64,000 nt of DNA from Annona cherimola (Eukaryota; Streptophyta; Magnoliopsida; Magnoliales; Annonaceae), in NCBI GenBank assembly GCA_030490835.1, contig CM059971.1, forward strand, positions 97,988,595-98,052,594, written 5' to 3'. Below, piece by piece: positions 12,223 through 24,784 of the stretch. The stretch's first letter is position 1. Each line of letters opens with the position of its first letter. The notes beneath the pieces were generated by a model. That model did not search any database, was not told the origin of the DNA, and saw only the letters and a list, made by a program, of their open reading frames with translations. Both the position numbers and the translations under genes were made by a program.

Positions 12223-13435
12223 ATTCCTCTCTCTCTATGTATAAACAGTGCATAAAGCCTCTAATCATATGTAATCAAGATTTAAAAATCGTTAATTTTC
12301 TGATTAAAAAACTGTTTATTAATTATTTCTATTGAACTACAATCACCACAAAATTTATAGGATTTGTTTTTTTATGTCGCCAAATAGTTAGCACACAGAA
12401 CGAGCTTAAATCCTCATTACAAGTGTATATGCATGCTATTTTCACGAATTAATATTCTTGATGATTAAGCTTATGTTTAATATAATCATATTAGTATTGA
12501 TAACGTTCATGTAAAGCATATCATATTTCAACAATATTAACCTACAACTCACGTAAAAAATAATATTCTTAAAATTTTAAAATTTAAAATGATGATCAAA
12601 TTTTATAAAGTAGATGGTTTTGATATTATATATTAAAAAAAGATATATTAGTACGTACCACGTTTCACCCCAATTATAGGAGACCATGATCCAGTAGGGC
12701 GCATCTGTTTATTATAAGAGGGAGTCGGAAAGGGGACAGGAGATGTACCCTCAGCAAGGTTCAACCTTAGAACATCGGCATGGAAGCCTGATGTGATGCC
12801 AGCAATACAATCCTAGTTCCACAGGAGGGCGTATTTTGATGATTAGTCAAAATTTGCTACACCCATTACATTTTAAAAACTAGAATATTATCAAATTCCA
12901 TCAAAATTAGATATGTGCATGGCCCATTTAAAAAGTTGTAAAATCAGCAATGTGCCTATTTGATTTATATTTTAAGCCAATAGTTGTTAATAAAATAACC
13001 AAAACATCATTCTTAATTATTTAGATAAATATACTATAAATTATTATATAATTCTAACTATTTATAAATGAATCTAAAATATTTTTATAATTTTCATATC
13101 ATTACATGTATCTTTAAGTAAATGTGCCCCATCGAAGACTCCGTCGAGTTAATTTTTGGTGCCATTATTGAAAATATGATTTCAAACCAAATGACCGGTT
13201 GGATTTTAGTTCAATCATCATTGCAAGTTCCGTTTCATCAGACACCCTAACAAGGATCCAACGGTAAACGCTACCATATCGCCTTCATTTCCCATCTGCC
13301 TCCGCCTGTATGAGAAAGAAGGATGAGCAAATGCAAATGGCTCTTTATTATTTTCGTGAACCAGGCATTACTAAACGAGACGATGGATCTTTACGTGCAT
13401 TCCATACGTTCATCAGCAAGAGATTTTTTTTTAGA

Positions 13436-13473
<38 letters not shown>

Positions 13474-13622
13474 GGTACTTAATAGGGAACGCGTGGCACA
13501 CTTGAATTTACGCGCAAACCATCACATTAATGAGTCCATAAAAAATTGGTGCACATGTACCAGTACCGTCGGTCCATAAAATTGGATGTTTGGACGTGCG
13601 ACATCTGTACGTGGCAACTAGT
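12223..13622. other. Intergenic, no gene; possible SINE fragment and AAT microsatellite
   Basis: A minus-strand stretch at about 12740-12830 has GGTTGAACCTT like a Pol III B box, which is weak SINE evidence. At 13436-13474 a run of AAT repeats is followed by ATT repeats, making a perfect palindromic microsatellite. The open frames at 13310-13579 are produced by that microsatellite. Confidence 0.35.
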
Positions 13623-13985
13623 CCCTTGAGAATATCTACTCACCCTTACCTGCAACACATTGGTGATCGAAATGTTTGTTTCGTGCATTTATTTCAATTA
13701 ATGACAGGAATTTACTTCTTGTCCCGACTGGGTAATGGATCTCTCGGGCGATACTGATTTTTTTACATTCATCTCAATTGATATTACAAGTAAGCTATGA
13801 GATCCCTTGAGAATATCTACTCACCCTTACCTGCAACACATTGGTGATCGAAATGTTTGTTTCGTGCATTTATTTCAATTAATGACAGGAATTTACTTCT
13901 TGTCCGGACTGGGTAATGGATCTCTCGGGCGATACTGATTTTTTTACATTCATCTCAATTGATATTACAAGTAAGCTATGAGATA
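13623..13985. repeat. 181-bp tandem direct duplication
   Basis: Positions 13623-13803 and 13804-13984 are almost identical; I see one substitution, CCCGACTGG against CCGGACTGG. Such similarity implies a recent event. It is followed by three short reiterations of AAGCTATGAGATAT-like sequence up to about 14040. Confidence 0.9.
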
Positions 13986-14041
13986 TTATTACAAATAAGC
14001 TATGAGATATTTGATATTACAAGTAAGTTATGAGATATTCC

Positions 14042-14178
14042 TACAAATTTACTGACACAAATATTTCAACTAGTGGACAGTGATAGATCCTGTCATAAAT
14101 GGGATCCCACTCATAAATTTCCTGACACAAATACTTCAACTAGTGGACAGTGGTAGATCCTGACATAAATGGGATCCC
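14042..14178. repeat. About 66-bp tandem duplication
   Basis: The segment CTGACACAAATATTTCAACT through AAATGGGATCCCA occurs twice in direct order with a few substitutions. It lies directly next to the 181-bp duplication. Confidence 0.8.
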
Positions 14179-14699
14179 ATTGCATGCTTCACGGTGCATA
14201 TACTTTTGTTTTTTTTTTTTTTTTTGCGCTCGGGAGACCGACATAAATACCACCATTACAGCAACAATACATGCTCACACTGCCATTCGAACTGAAGATC
14301 GTAGATGCATTAGCTGCGTCTTTGTACCACTGAGGCATGACATCAGTGGCGGTGATACTTTTTGTTTCTTGTGTATCTCAACCTCAACTAAAGCTAGTTC
14401 TAGTGATCAATTATACACTTAGTTTCTTCTAGAAGTGATGCAAGATCAACTAATATTCTCTAATATAGGATCTCGTTTTTAATGTATAACAATATGATTT
14501 TTCAGTGTAAAAAGAATACAATTTCTTAGTTTTAATGCTCCTTTTCCAGTCCTCAAATAATTTTTTATTTTTCAATATACAATAATATTTTCTTATCCAA
14601 TCTCCTTATCGAAATGACATGAACAAAGTTATTAAAAATACATTTGTCAGCCAAACGGAGAGTGTGTTAATTAATAAGTTGTCCAGATAATATAATTAA

Positions 14700-15068
14700 G
14701 AGAGTTGATCCCATGCGGCCAAGCGCATGGGGCATGGGACCCTTTTTTATTTTTTTATTTTTTTACACATGTAGATCAAGGTGTATTTAACTTATAAACT
14801 AAATTTTAACTTTTTAGATGCTTTTAATTATTTTTTATTTTTAAATATAGTGGCATTTTTTGTAATTTTTGAATCAGAAAATTACAAAAATTTTATTGTG
14901 TTTAAAAATAAAAAATATTTAAAAATATCCAAAATGATAAAACTTGGTTTATAGTTTAAATGTACCTACCTCTACATATTTATAAAAAAATCAAAAAATA
15001 TTTTTTAGAAAGTCCCGTTGTGGGACTCATGAGGGGTCCCATGCACCCAGACGCATGGATCACCTCAC
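14700..15068. mobile_element. Foldback element
   Basis: The left end GATCCCATGCGGCC with GGGGCATGGGACCC is mirrored by the right end GGGGTCCCATGCACCC with GACGCATGGATC. The halves between are inverted AT-rich copies, as in the elements at 9078-9430 and 25874-26190. It carries no gene. Confidence 0.65.
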
Positions 15069-15406
15069 TTTAATGATCACCCCACTATAATGAAGGGCTC
15101 TGGTTCACAGGAAGCGCTTCTTCCGTTTTTATCATTGGAAGCGTCATCTCTACCATCAACTTCCGGTGAATAGCTGGGATGAGCCTGGGCACGCTGCGAA
15201 CTTGAAAAATTTAGAGTTGGGCGTTGAATTGATTTCCTTTACTTGCAAGCATCTCCATTCTTCCTCCATAGAGCAAAAGATATAGTTGATAGAAATTGAA
15301 GCAAAAATCAAGCTTATGGGTTTTCTACCTATTGAAATGGTGAGGAGGTCCGACCATCAATTGGCAAAGCTGCAATTTTAGGTTACCGTTGGAACCATGG
15401 ACTTCA
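15069..15406. other. Normal-complexity spacer, no gene seen
   Basis: This is less AT-rich than its surroundings, but every frame is interrupted and no family is recognisable. The same kind of sequence resumes at 15705-16365, so a family A MITE may have landed within one older unit. Confidence 0.35.
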
Positions 15407-15407
15407 A

Positions 15408-15702
15408 GGGTGTGTTTAGTTTTACACGAAAAATATCAAACAAAACTTTTCAATTTAAAACTTTTCACTCTTCATAATTATCTTATTTTTTAATTATTTT
15501 TTCACATTTTCCTGTACAAACAACCCTATTTTCAATCATTTCAACATAACTACCCATACAACTAATCTATCTATTTTAACTTTACTCTATTTACACATCA
15601 TCATTACCCATATCACATCATATTATTTTTTATCAACTTGACAATTTCTACTCTGAAAAGTTTTCATCAAAAAGTTTTATGTCCAACCAAATACACTTCA
15701 AA
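15408..15702 (+). mobile_element. Family A MITE (Tourist-like)
   Basis: It starts GGGTGTGTTTAG and ends CCAAATACACTT, imperfect inverted ends, flanked on both sides by CAA. The interior shows the standard family order: AACTTTTCA, CTTCATAATTATC, CAATCATTTC, CATACAACTAATC, AACTTTACTC and AAAAGTTTT. A 3-bp target duplication and GGG/CCC ends suggest a PIF/Harbinger relative, but the duplicated triplet is not the usual TWA. Confidence 0.75.
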
Positions 15703-16368
15703 TGAGAAGTGGATTTGTGTGATTTTTGAAGGAGCACAAAATCGATGACCTACTGCAACGGGGAAAATCACATGCTGCTGTTAGTGCATGGGATTGATGG
15801 GTTCTTCATCGTCTATGGATGGGCAAGGAGTTATTTGCGTCGGCCTTACAGAGGAAAGCTGGATCTTACATGGATGGCCAACATAGGATTTTTCGTCGGA
15901 GAAGAAAACGTCACAGCTACGTGATAGGGTTTTACTCCAAAAATCGATCGATTGGTTCTGATCGTGAGATTAACTTCCTCCGGCGCAAGATCTAATAAGG
16001 GATGTTGTTGCCGATTTAGGGAATGGTCGTTGCCGACTTTGTAGCTTGTCGTTGAGTGTGGGTAAAGCTACCAGCTTGTAGGAGATGCCGGATCACTTGG
16101 TTCTGCAATCACTGGCGATTTCTACCGGTAGCCATGGCCATTACTTATGGACGAAGATGATGGAGCACCATAGTATGGTGCTTCGGTAGTGAATTGAAAC
16201 CAACACACATGCATTCCTTTTGCAGTATGGTACATTCAAGGGATTTTGCAATTTTTCCCAAATTATTTTAATAGACCAGTAATAATTTCACAAATTATTT
16301 AAATAAAATATTTTATAAAAATATAATTTTAAATAATTGAGTATAAAATCCTTATCAAATGTGCTTCA
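15703..16368. other. Normal-complexity spacer, no gene seen
   Basis: A moderately GC-containing block with no intact frame and no recognised family. It may be remnant DNA of an unidentified gene or transposon. Confidence 0.35.
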
Positions 16369-16651
16369 ATGTGTGTTTCGCAATGGGTATAAAATATCAA
16401 GTTAAAATTTTTCAATCTAAAACTTTTTACTCTCCACAACTATTATATTTTTTAATCATTTTTTTCACATTTTCCTATACAACTACCACACTTTTCAATC
16501 ATTTCTACATAGTTACCGATACAATTAATCTATATATTTTAACTTTATCTTTTTTACTCCTCATCATTACTCATATTATATCACATCATTTGACAACTTT
16601 TATTCTCCAAAATTTTTCACCAAAAGTTTTATCCATTCCCAAACACACCCT
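16369..16651 (+). mobile_element. Family A MITE
   Basis: It starts ATGTGTGTTTCG and ends CCAAACACACCC, flanked by TCA on both sides. The interior matches the other family A copies. A 99-residue open frame across it is a by-product of the repeat. Confidence 0.75.
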
Positions 16652-17137
16652 CAATTAAATTAAAAAATGTCGTCTTTTCAACACATTTATTTTAGGAAAT
16701 CTATTAGTCAAAATATGCTTTTATTAATTTACAAGTTATGTAGTCATCATTAGAATCCATCTATATATATATTTAAATTTTTAATACTTTTATAAGCCTC
16801 ATTTAGAAGATGTTTTCAGAGATATTATCTTATATAGAAATTTATTTTCAAAAGCACAATTATTATTATTATAATATGAGCAACAGAAATTTTCATTTTT
16901 CAAAGGCACAATAAGCATAATTTTTTATGATATAAATTTTATGCAGACTTAACCCATAAATTAACAGCAATATAATATGAGCAGTATAATTTTTATTATC
17001 ATAATATTTTAGATATTTATGATTTACAAGTAACTAAAAAAGAAATGCAGTCGCGAGCGGCCTCTTGTGCTAGGGCCTTAGGTCAACTAGTATGGCATCT
17101 GGCAATATATTATAATATTTTAGATATTTTATGATTT

Positions 17138-17430
17138 GGGGTGTGTTTGATTACATACAAAATATGTCAATGAAAACTTTTCAATCAAAAACTTTTCACT
17201 TCCCATAACTACCTTATTTTTTAATTATTTTTTTACATTTTTCTATATAAACAACTCTACTTTTCAATCATTTCCACACAAATACCCATACAACTACCCT
17301 ATCTATTTTAACTTTATTCTCTTTATACCTCATTATTACCTCTATCATATTACATTATTTTCTATCAACTTGACAACTTCTACTCTGAAAAGTTTTCATC
17401 AAAATTTTTTACCTCCAACTAAACACACCC
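17138..17430 (+). mobile_element. Family A MITE
   Basis: It starts GGGTGTGTTTGA and ends CTAAACACACCC, flanked by TTG on both sides. It is inserted into older repeat DNA: GATATTTTATGATTT lies to its left, and a SINE-like unit to its right. Confidence 0.8.
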
Positions 17431-17437
17431 TTGAAAT

Positions 17438-17585
17438 TTTATGCGAGCAGGGCCTTAGGCCAACTAGTAGCGCATGCGGCCTACGACACCAGCTGTCGGG
17501 GTATCGAATCCCCCTGGCAATCGAATCTACCCATGAGCAGTGGCTCCGACGACTCAAAAAAAAAAAGAAAAAGAAAAAGAAAAGT
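17438..17585 (+). mobile_element. SINE-like element with A-rich tail
   Basis: The head GCAGGGCCTTAGGCCAACTA is followed by GTATCGAATCCCC, close to a Pol III B box. A purine-rich tail of A runs broken by G follows at about 17556-17585. A partial copy of the head (AGGGCCTTAGGTCAACTAGT) lies at 17073-17092. The frames across it are not genes. Confidence 0.5.
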
Positions 17586-17689
17586 AACGCAAGTACAAAG
17601 GAATTCAAATTAATAATTTATTGAATTTACATAAATTATAATAATATTATCTAAGATAACTTTATATTGATTAATTTTAATTTTAATTA

Positions 17690-18785
17690 ATATTTATTTT
17701 AATTTAGATTTTATTAGATGTTGTTAGATTCTATTAGATACTTAGATATTGTTAAATATCTTTAGACACAATTAGATATTGTTAAATATTGTTAGATGTC
17801 GTTAGATGATGTTGCATTTAGATAAATTGAATTAAATCATATTAAATGAGTTTAAAATTTAAATTAATATATTTAAGGTATAAATGACATAATTAGTAGC
17901 CTAGGAACATTTTACCCGTGTTAAATTACGGTAATCATATTAATTATAAAAATTAGGTATTGTTAGATTCTATTAGATATTGTTAAATGTTGTTAGATAT
18001 TATTAGATTATGGTAGACATTGTTAGACACTGTCAAACACGGTTAGATTTAGATAAATTGAATCAAATCCTGTTAAATGAGTTTCGATTAATGTATTTAA
18101 GGTATAAATGACTTAATAAGAACTCCAGGAATATATTACCGGTGTTAAATTAGGAATATCATATTAATTATAAAAATTAAATGTTGTTAAATTCTATTAG
18201 ATGTTGTTAAATATCGTTAGATGTTAGAAGTTGTTAGATGTTATTAGATGTTATTAAATCTTATTAGTTGTTATTAGACCCTGTTAGACGCAGTTAGATT
18301 TAGATAAATTGAATTAAATCCTATTAAATGAGTTTTAATTAATGTATTTGAAGTATAAATGTCATAATAGAAGCATAAGAACATATTACCGGTGTTAAAT
18401 TAAGATTATCATTTTAATTAAAAAAATTAGATGTTGTTAGATATTGTTGATATTGTTTGACCTTGTTAGATGTCTTTAGATCCTGTTAGATGTTATTAAA
18501 TGCTATTAGATATTATTAGATTTAGGTAAATCTATAAAGTCCTATTAACAAGCTCTAAAACATATAATAAATGCATAAATAACCTTATAAATAGTAAAAA
18601 TGTATATTATGATTGTTAACTTACAATTAAAACATGTACAATGAAAGTTAGATGTTGTTATATGTCGTTAGATGTCGTTAGATTTTATTAGATACAGTTA
18701 GATTCTATTAGATTATGGTAAAAGTTGTTAAATATAGTTAGATCTTATCAGATGTTGTTAGATGCTATTAGATTTAGTACTATTC
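17690..18785. repeat. TTAGAT decamer minisatellite with higher-order repeats
   Basis: Dozens of roughly 10-bp units TTAGATNNNN (TTAGATGTTG, TTAGATATTG, TTAGATTCTA) run head to tail. They are broken about every 225-250 bp by a conserved spacer, GGTATAAATGAC through GGTGTTAAATTA and ATCATATTAATTATAAAAAT, at about 17878, 18100 and 18350. So there is a higher-order repeat over the decamer repeat. No coding frame or transposon ends seen. Confidence 0.85.
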
Positions 18786-19359
18786 TAGACATTTAAAAAA
18801 TTAATAAACTTTCAAAATTTTAAAAATAAATATAGAAACGATTATTCTCAAAGTACCAAATCTACGTAAACTTTAAATAACATAATATATATTTGATATA
18901 TAAAATATTTTCTCAATTTTACCAATTATAATGAAATCTTAATAAAAAAAATAATATTTTCAACATAAACATTTTTTTAAAATATCAAAATTTGAATAAT
19001 TACATATACATATAGCTTAGTAGTTAAATAGATTGAGCTTTTGTATGTATTTCACATAAATTTCATCAAAAAATAAATGTACTCACGACTTGAAATTACC
19101 AAAATACCCTTGATTCTATTTTTTTTTCCCCCTTGAAAGCCCTTTCTAAGAATTGAGCCCCGATAATTAAATGGCTAGAATAAATTGTCCAAGGAAAGAG
19201 TTACGGTTGACGACCTAAATGGCAGAGAATGTAATTTTCTGCATCCAACGAGCTTAAAAAAAACTTTTTGGCATTTTCTCTTCAAAGACTAATTTTGGAA
19301 GACGTTAAAAAATGAGAACGATTTTTTTTAAAAGTAAACAATAATATGAAGGTGAGACC
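18786..19359. other. AT-rich spacer, no gene seen
   Basis: Anonymous AT-rich DNA with poly-A and poly-T tracts. No repeat family shared with the rest of the window is evident. Confidence 0.4.
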
Positions 19360-20015
19360 TGATTATACACAACATGTTGTATATATGCTTAATTTACAAT
19401 ATTTATTTTTTATTTTTATTTTTTATTTTTCCTCATAAAAATGTTTTCTTAAATGTATTGAATCCTCACTTCAAAAAAAAAAATGTTTAATCCATATACC
19501 AAGTTTTGTTATTTTACAAATACTTTTACCTATTTATTTTTGTTTTTAAAAATCAAGGGCATGTTTAAATATCACAAAAAAATTTCAATCTAAAATTTTC
19601 ACTTTGCCCTGTTGCCTTACTTTTAATCATTTCTTTATATTTTCATATGCAACTACCCATAGAATTAATTCGTTTATTTTAATTTTATTATCTTTAGTCA
19701 TCATAATTACCGAAGTTATATTATATCCTTTCGTTAAAGTAAAAAATTTTACAGTAAAAAATTTTATCCAAAAGTTTTATCACTTTCCAAACACACGTAA
19801 GTTTTTAAGGAGTGAAAAATGACTTATATACCAATAAAATTGATAATTTTTTAAAATAAAGAATAAATTTGTAAAAGTATTGTAAAATAGAAAAACTTGG
19901 CATATGAATTAAATACAATTAGCAAAACATGTTTATAAATAAAAATAAATTAAAAGATGAATACAGTAAGTTAAGCATATATACAATATATTGCATATAA
20001 CCGGGCCTCCGTGAA
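19360..20015. mobile_element. Foldback element interrupted by a family A MITE
   Basis: The left end CCTGATTATACACAACATGT with TATATGCTTAA is mirrored at the right by TTAAGCATATATACAATATA with TTGCATATAACCGGG. A family A-like MITE (about 19563-19800, starting GGGCATGTTTAAATATC and ending CCAAACACACG) interrupts it. The same foldback family without the insertion is at 63440-63850. Confidence 0.6.
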
Positions 20016-21106
20016 GATAGTGTACATAGAGATAATAATAAGAAGAAAGTGTACATAGATTAGCTGTTCTGTCTATTTCAATATATATTGTTCAACTTAT
20101 GGTATATAAAGATGTAACAAATAGTAGCTGTTGAATATTTATTTGGGGTGCAGAACCGAGTGTGGGAAGCTCGAGTCTGACTGAACCCAAAGAGAAAATT
20201 CAGCTTGGGGGTTGTATTAACGCTTAGGGTTTCTAGTTTCTGTTTCAGTACTATGATTGGGCTGCCACAGGTATGAACGAACGTAGATCTCACACGTGCG
20301 TACGTGAACATACGCGTAGGTGATTAGGAAAATTAAAGGCCTCGTCAGCTGTATTAATTTGAATGTTTTTCTTTCGGATTGCCCGCTGCTAATTGATTGA
20401 TTGATTATTATTATTATTACGTAACTATTAGTTTGCAAAATCTGTTTATATTGATGATGAGTTCCATGAGGAACAATAGGTGAACAGAAAAGGGCTCAAT
20501 TCCTGACTCCTCGTTTATTTGATGGAAGAGGCCCGTCGAATGGTGCATATATACGTTTGTGGCATGGAGGTTGCTACGGTTACGTAAGTGGGACGAGAAG
20601 ACCACAGGCCTGAAAACCAAATGAGCTGGCCTTAGCTTAATTTGCTTCTCAACTTATATTCTCAAGCCAAGTTCAGCATAGTTCAAGGATCGAGTTGGTT
20701 GAAGCCGGCTTAAATTTGCTTGTCCCTAAATGGCTTCCCGAAACTCTTGTATATTAATTAATCTACTAGCTAGCCTGCAATATTATTGATTGCGTGGCGT
20801 TCTTGCTACTGTTTTTTATTGGTACATGCAATTATGTGTATTATATAATAACTAATATTAAAATCAAACATATTTACCATCCTCACACCATGGACAAAAT
20901 ATTCTATAACCATCACACACCAGGAGAAAGAGAGATTAGTAAAACTCCCATGGGGGGGGGGGGGGGGGGAATTATAATAAGCCCTAAGCCAGGAGGCGAT
21001 CTGAAATTCCATCCATATGAAATGGGACTTGAAGCCATGCCACCTACTTTTCAGCCATGAGCACGGAGAACTTGAGCTGTCGCCCAGGTGGCGGCATTCT
21101 TGCTAC
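20016..21106. other. Intergenic, no gene; poly-G tract
   Basis: The block is moderately GC-containing and its open frames are short and unrecognised. A homopolymer of about 18 G lies at 20952-20969, followed by GAATTATAATAAGCC. The sequence at about 20490-20760 has normal complexity but no supported gene. Confidence 0.35.
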
Positions 21107-24100
21107 TGCTAGATGCTTATGATATGTCATGCCTTTTGTTGATGAACTCTTATTATATTATTCATATCATATAAGGATTTAATCTCTAAAAATGTTTGGT
21201 AATTGAAATGTTGTAAGGATGGTGAGATGGTTTGAAGAGTGAAAAATAAAATATTTTAGAATTTGTATGATTGATACGAGATTATAAGGGTAAAATTGAA
21301 ATAAATATATATAATGGAGGTTGCTTATGTGAAAATTAATTAAAATATAAAAATAAAAAATATTAATTATTAATAGGAGTGATTGGCTTGGGAACCCACG
21401 GTTTCCCACCTAATCACGTAACTGCAATAAAAATAACAAACCCTTAATTTGGCTAGGTCGTTTTTAGTGTCATGTTGTGATTTATGACGGACATCACTTC
21501 AAATTAATGAGTTTTGACTTATGCTTTGGTCGAGGTCATCACTCATCAACAGCCACTAGGCTACGTTCATTGAACTCTATCCTATCTCTTAATTAGTTGG
21601 CCATAATTTTTTTTTCTTTTTCATTTAAACATCTATTAAGCTGCATTACCATGCAAATGATTTAGGGAACGTTTGGTAATATGTAAAATTATAGAATTGT
21701 AAGAAATGGTGGGAAATAGAAAAGAGAATATTTTAATAAATGTTTAATTGATAAGAAATGATAGGGGGTATAGTTGGAATAAATAGATTTGTTGTATATA
21801 GTTGGTTGGAAAAATGATTGGAATGTAGGAGTAAAAGTGAAAAAAATAATGTGATTGACAGAGCAATGATTAATCTTCGGAAACTAAATCCCATGATTTT
21901 CCACACTCAACACTTTAACAAACGTGCCCTTAACTATCCGTTGGATGTATACTTATCGTTCAGGGTTACAACCATAATTAATTATGATTAGTAACTTTCA
22001 CTCTATTTAAATGCATTCAAAAGTACTAAAGCTAAGTGCATCCAAGTGTATTTAGCTCAACCAAATATATATCACAATATATGTGACTCCACTTTGCTCG
22101 CTAAGAATTAACACCATTGTGTCATGCACGTAAGGATGAAAATCAAAGCGAGTAACAGTGTGCCTAACCCTAACCTACATTTAGAAAGTCTTGTCCGACC
22201 CTATATTTTATATCAAGTTAGGACAAGGTTAGTCCGCCCTTCACCTTTTTTTAATATATCTCAGGATGAACTTCAGGTCAGTATTAAGACAACAGGTCAA
22301 GTTGAAAAAGCGAGTCAATGTTTAAAATTTTATATACATATTAATATAAACTCATAGATACAAATTTAAATGTTAAACGATTAATTATTTTACTATTTAA
22401 TAAGTAAAATACAACTGTGATAACAAAACATTAGTAAATTTTTTAAAATAATTTCGTTTACAATTTAACCTTGATAAATATGTGTATCAACCATAAAAAA
22501 AACTTTGATGTAAATTTTAAATTATAATTAAAATTGCTAAATTGCTAAGATATAAAAGACATAGATAATCTATTTTATTTCATTGATAGATATGTGAATA
22601 GGATAACTTGAACAATATATATGCATTTAATAAATAAAAAATTTATCAATATAAACAAGTTATAAATTTAAACATATATTAACGTAAATTATATTCATAT
22701 TAATAAGTCATAAAAATAAATATATTTATCCAACAAAACAACATTCATATAAATAGTTGATATTAATTAATTATTAATATCATTCTTGCTACTGCTAGAT
22801 GCTTATGATATGTCATGCGGCTCATGCCTTTTTTTGATGAACTCTTATTATATAATTTATATCATGTAAGGATTTAATCTCTAAAAATATTTGGTAATTG
22901 AAATTTCGTAAGGATGGTGAGATGGTTTGAGGAGTGAAAAATAAAATATTTTAGAATTTTTGTGATTGTAAAATTGAAATAAATATATATAATGGAAGTA
23001 GCTTATGAGAAAAATAATTAAAATATAAAAATAAAAATAAAAAATATCAGTTATTAATCGGAGTGATTGGCTTGGGAAGCCATGGTTTTCCACCTCATCA
23101 CGTAACTGCAATAAAAATAACAAACCCTTAATTTGGCAAGGTCGTTGTTAGTGTCATGTTGTGATTTATGACGGACATCACTTCAAATTAATGAGTTTTC
23201 ACTTATGCTTTGGTCGAGGTCATCAACAGCCACTAAGCTACGTTCATTGAACTCTGTCCTGTCTCTTAATTAGTTGCCTATAATTTTTTTTTCTTTTTCA
23301 TTTAAACATCTATTAAGCTGCATGACCATATGGTAATGTGTAAAATTATAGAATTGTAGGAAATTGATGGAAAATAGAAAAGAGAATATTTTGATAAATG
23401 TGTAATTGATAGGAAATGATAGGAGGTATAGTTGGAATAAATAAGTTCGTTGTATGTAGTTGGTTGAAAAAATGATTGGAATATAGGAGTAAAAGTGAGA
23501 AAAATAGTGTGATTGACAGAACAATGATTGGTCTTCGAAAACTAAATCTCATGATTTCCCACACTTACACTTTAACAAACGTGCCCTTAACTATCCATTG
23601 GATGTATACTTATCGTTCAGGGTTACAACCAAAATTAATTATGATTAGTAACTTTCACTCTATTTAAATGCATTCGGAAATACTAAAGCTAAATGCATCC
23701 AAGTGTATTTAGCTCAACCAAATATATATCACAATATATGTGACTCTACTTTACTCGCTAAGAATTGACACCATTGTATCATGCACGTGAGGGTGAAAAT
23801 CAAAACAGGTAAGAGTGTGCCTAAATTCTAACCTACATTTAAAAAGTCTTGTCTGATCCTGTATTTGATATTAAGTTAGGACAAGGTTAGTCTGCCCTTC
23901 ACCCTTTTTAATATATCTCAGGACGAACTTCAGGTCCGTATTAAGACAACAGGTCGAGTTGAAAAAGTGAGTCAAAGTTTAAAATTTTATATACATATTA
24001 ATATAAACTCATGGATACAAATTTAAATGTTAAATGATTAATTATTTTACTATTTAATAAGTAAAATACAATTGTCATAACAAAACATTTGTAAATTTTT

Positions 24101-24412
24101 TTTAATAATTTCGTTTACAATTTAACCTTGATAAATATGTGTATCAACCATAAAAAAAACTTTGATGTAAATTTTAAATTATAATTAAAATTGCTAAATT
24201 GCTAAGATATAAAAGACATAGATAATCTATTTTATTTCATTGATAAATATGTGAATAGGATAACTTGAACAATATATATGCAATTAATAAATAAAAATTT
24301 ATCAATATGAACAAGTTATAAATTTAAACATATATTAACATAAATTATATTCATATTAATAAGTCATAATGATAAACATATTTACCTAACAAAACAACAT
24401 TCATATAAATTA
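21107..24412. repeat. Tandem direct duplication, about 1.65-kb unit
   Basis: Copy 1 is about 21107-22755 and copy 2 about 22782-24412. Both open TTCTTGCTACTGCTAGATGC and close ACAACATTCATATAAAT. Offsets drift from 1675 to 1656 bp because of indels. Each unit contains two family F MITE-like stretches (21185-21410 and 21663-21930 in copy 1), plus an older repeat with GTCTTGTC and GACAAGGTTAGTC. Substitutions are scattered throughout. Every open frame inside is repeat-derived. Confidence 0.85.
21663..21930. mobile_element. Family F MITE in duplication copy 1
   Basis: It begins GGGAACGTTTGGTAATATGT and ends CTTTAACAAACGTGCCCT, inverted ends. The interior has GATAGGGGGTATAGTTGGAA and AAAAATGATTGGAATGTAGG. 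Related copies are at about 23331-23590, 33255-33505 and 37893-38155. Confidence 0.6.
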
Positions 24413-24499
24413 TGAAAATAATTTATCCATTACGGATCAGAATATACTTGATCTATCTTGCCTTTTTGAATTGGTACATCCTGACATGCTCCATTTCAT

Positions 24500-24784
24500 T
24501 TGGTCAAAATATTTGCAATAACGAAAAATTTTCACCTAAAATTTTTCAATCTAAAACTTTTCATTCTCTACAACTATTCTATTTTTTAATTATTTTTTTA
24601 CATCTTCCTATACAAACTATCCTACTTTTCAATCATTTCTACACATTACCTATACAATTAACCTATCTATTTTAACTTTATCTTCTTTACTCCTCATCAT
24701 TACCCCTATCATATCACATCATTTGACAACTTTTATTCTTCAAAACTTTTTACCAAAAGTTTTATACATTTCCAAATACACCCC
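24500..24784 (+). mobile_element. Family A MITE, 5' end decayed
   Basis: The interior follows the family order (CAATCTAAAACTTTTCATTC, CAATCATTTCTACAC, AAAAGTTTTATAC) and ends CCAAATACACCCC. The left inverted end is not clear. Confidence 0.65.

Noticed and set aside
16359..16658. 99-residue frame, with similar frames at 3303, 24412, 35820 and 48815
   Set aside because: These are translations of family A MITEs; they recur because the repeat recurs, not because a protein is conserved.
17690..18785. CRISPR array or telomeric repeat
   Set aside because: Units are about 10 bp, diverged and without unique spacers of fixed length; TTAGAT is not the plant telomere unit TTTAGGG.
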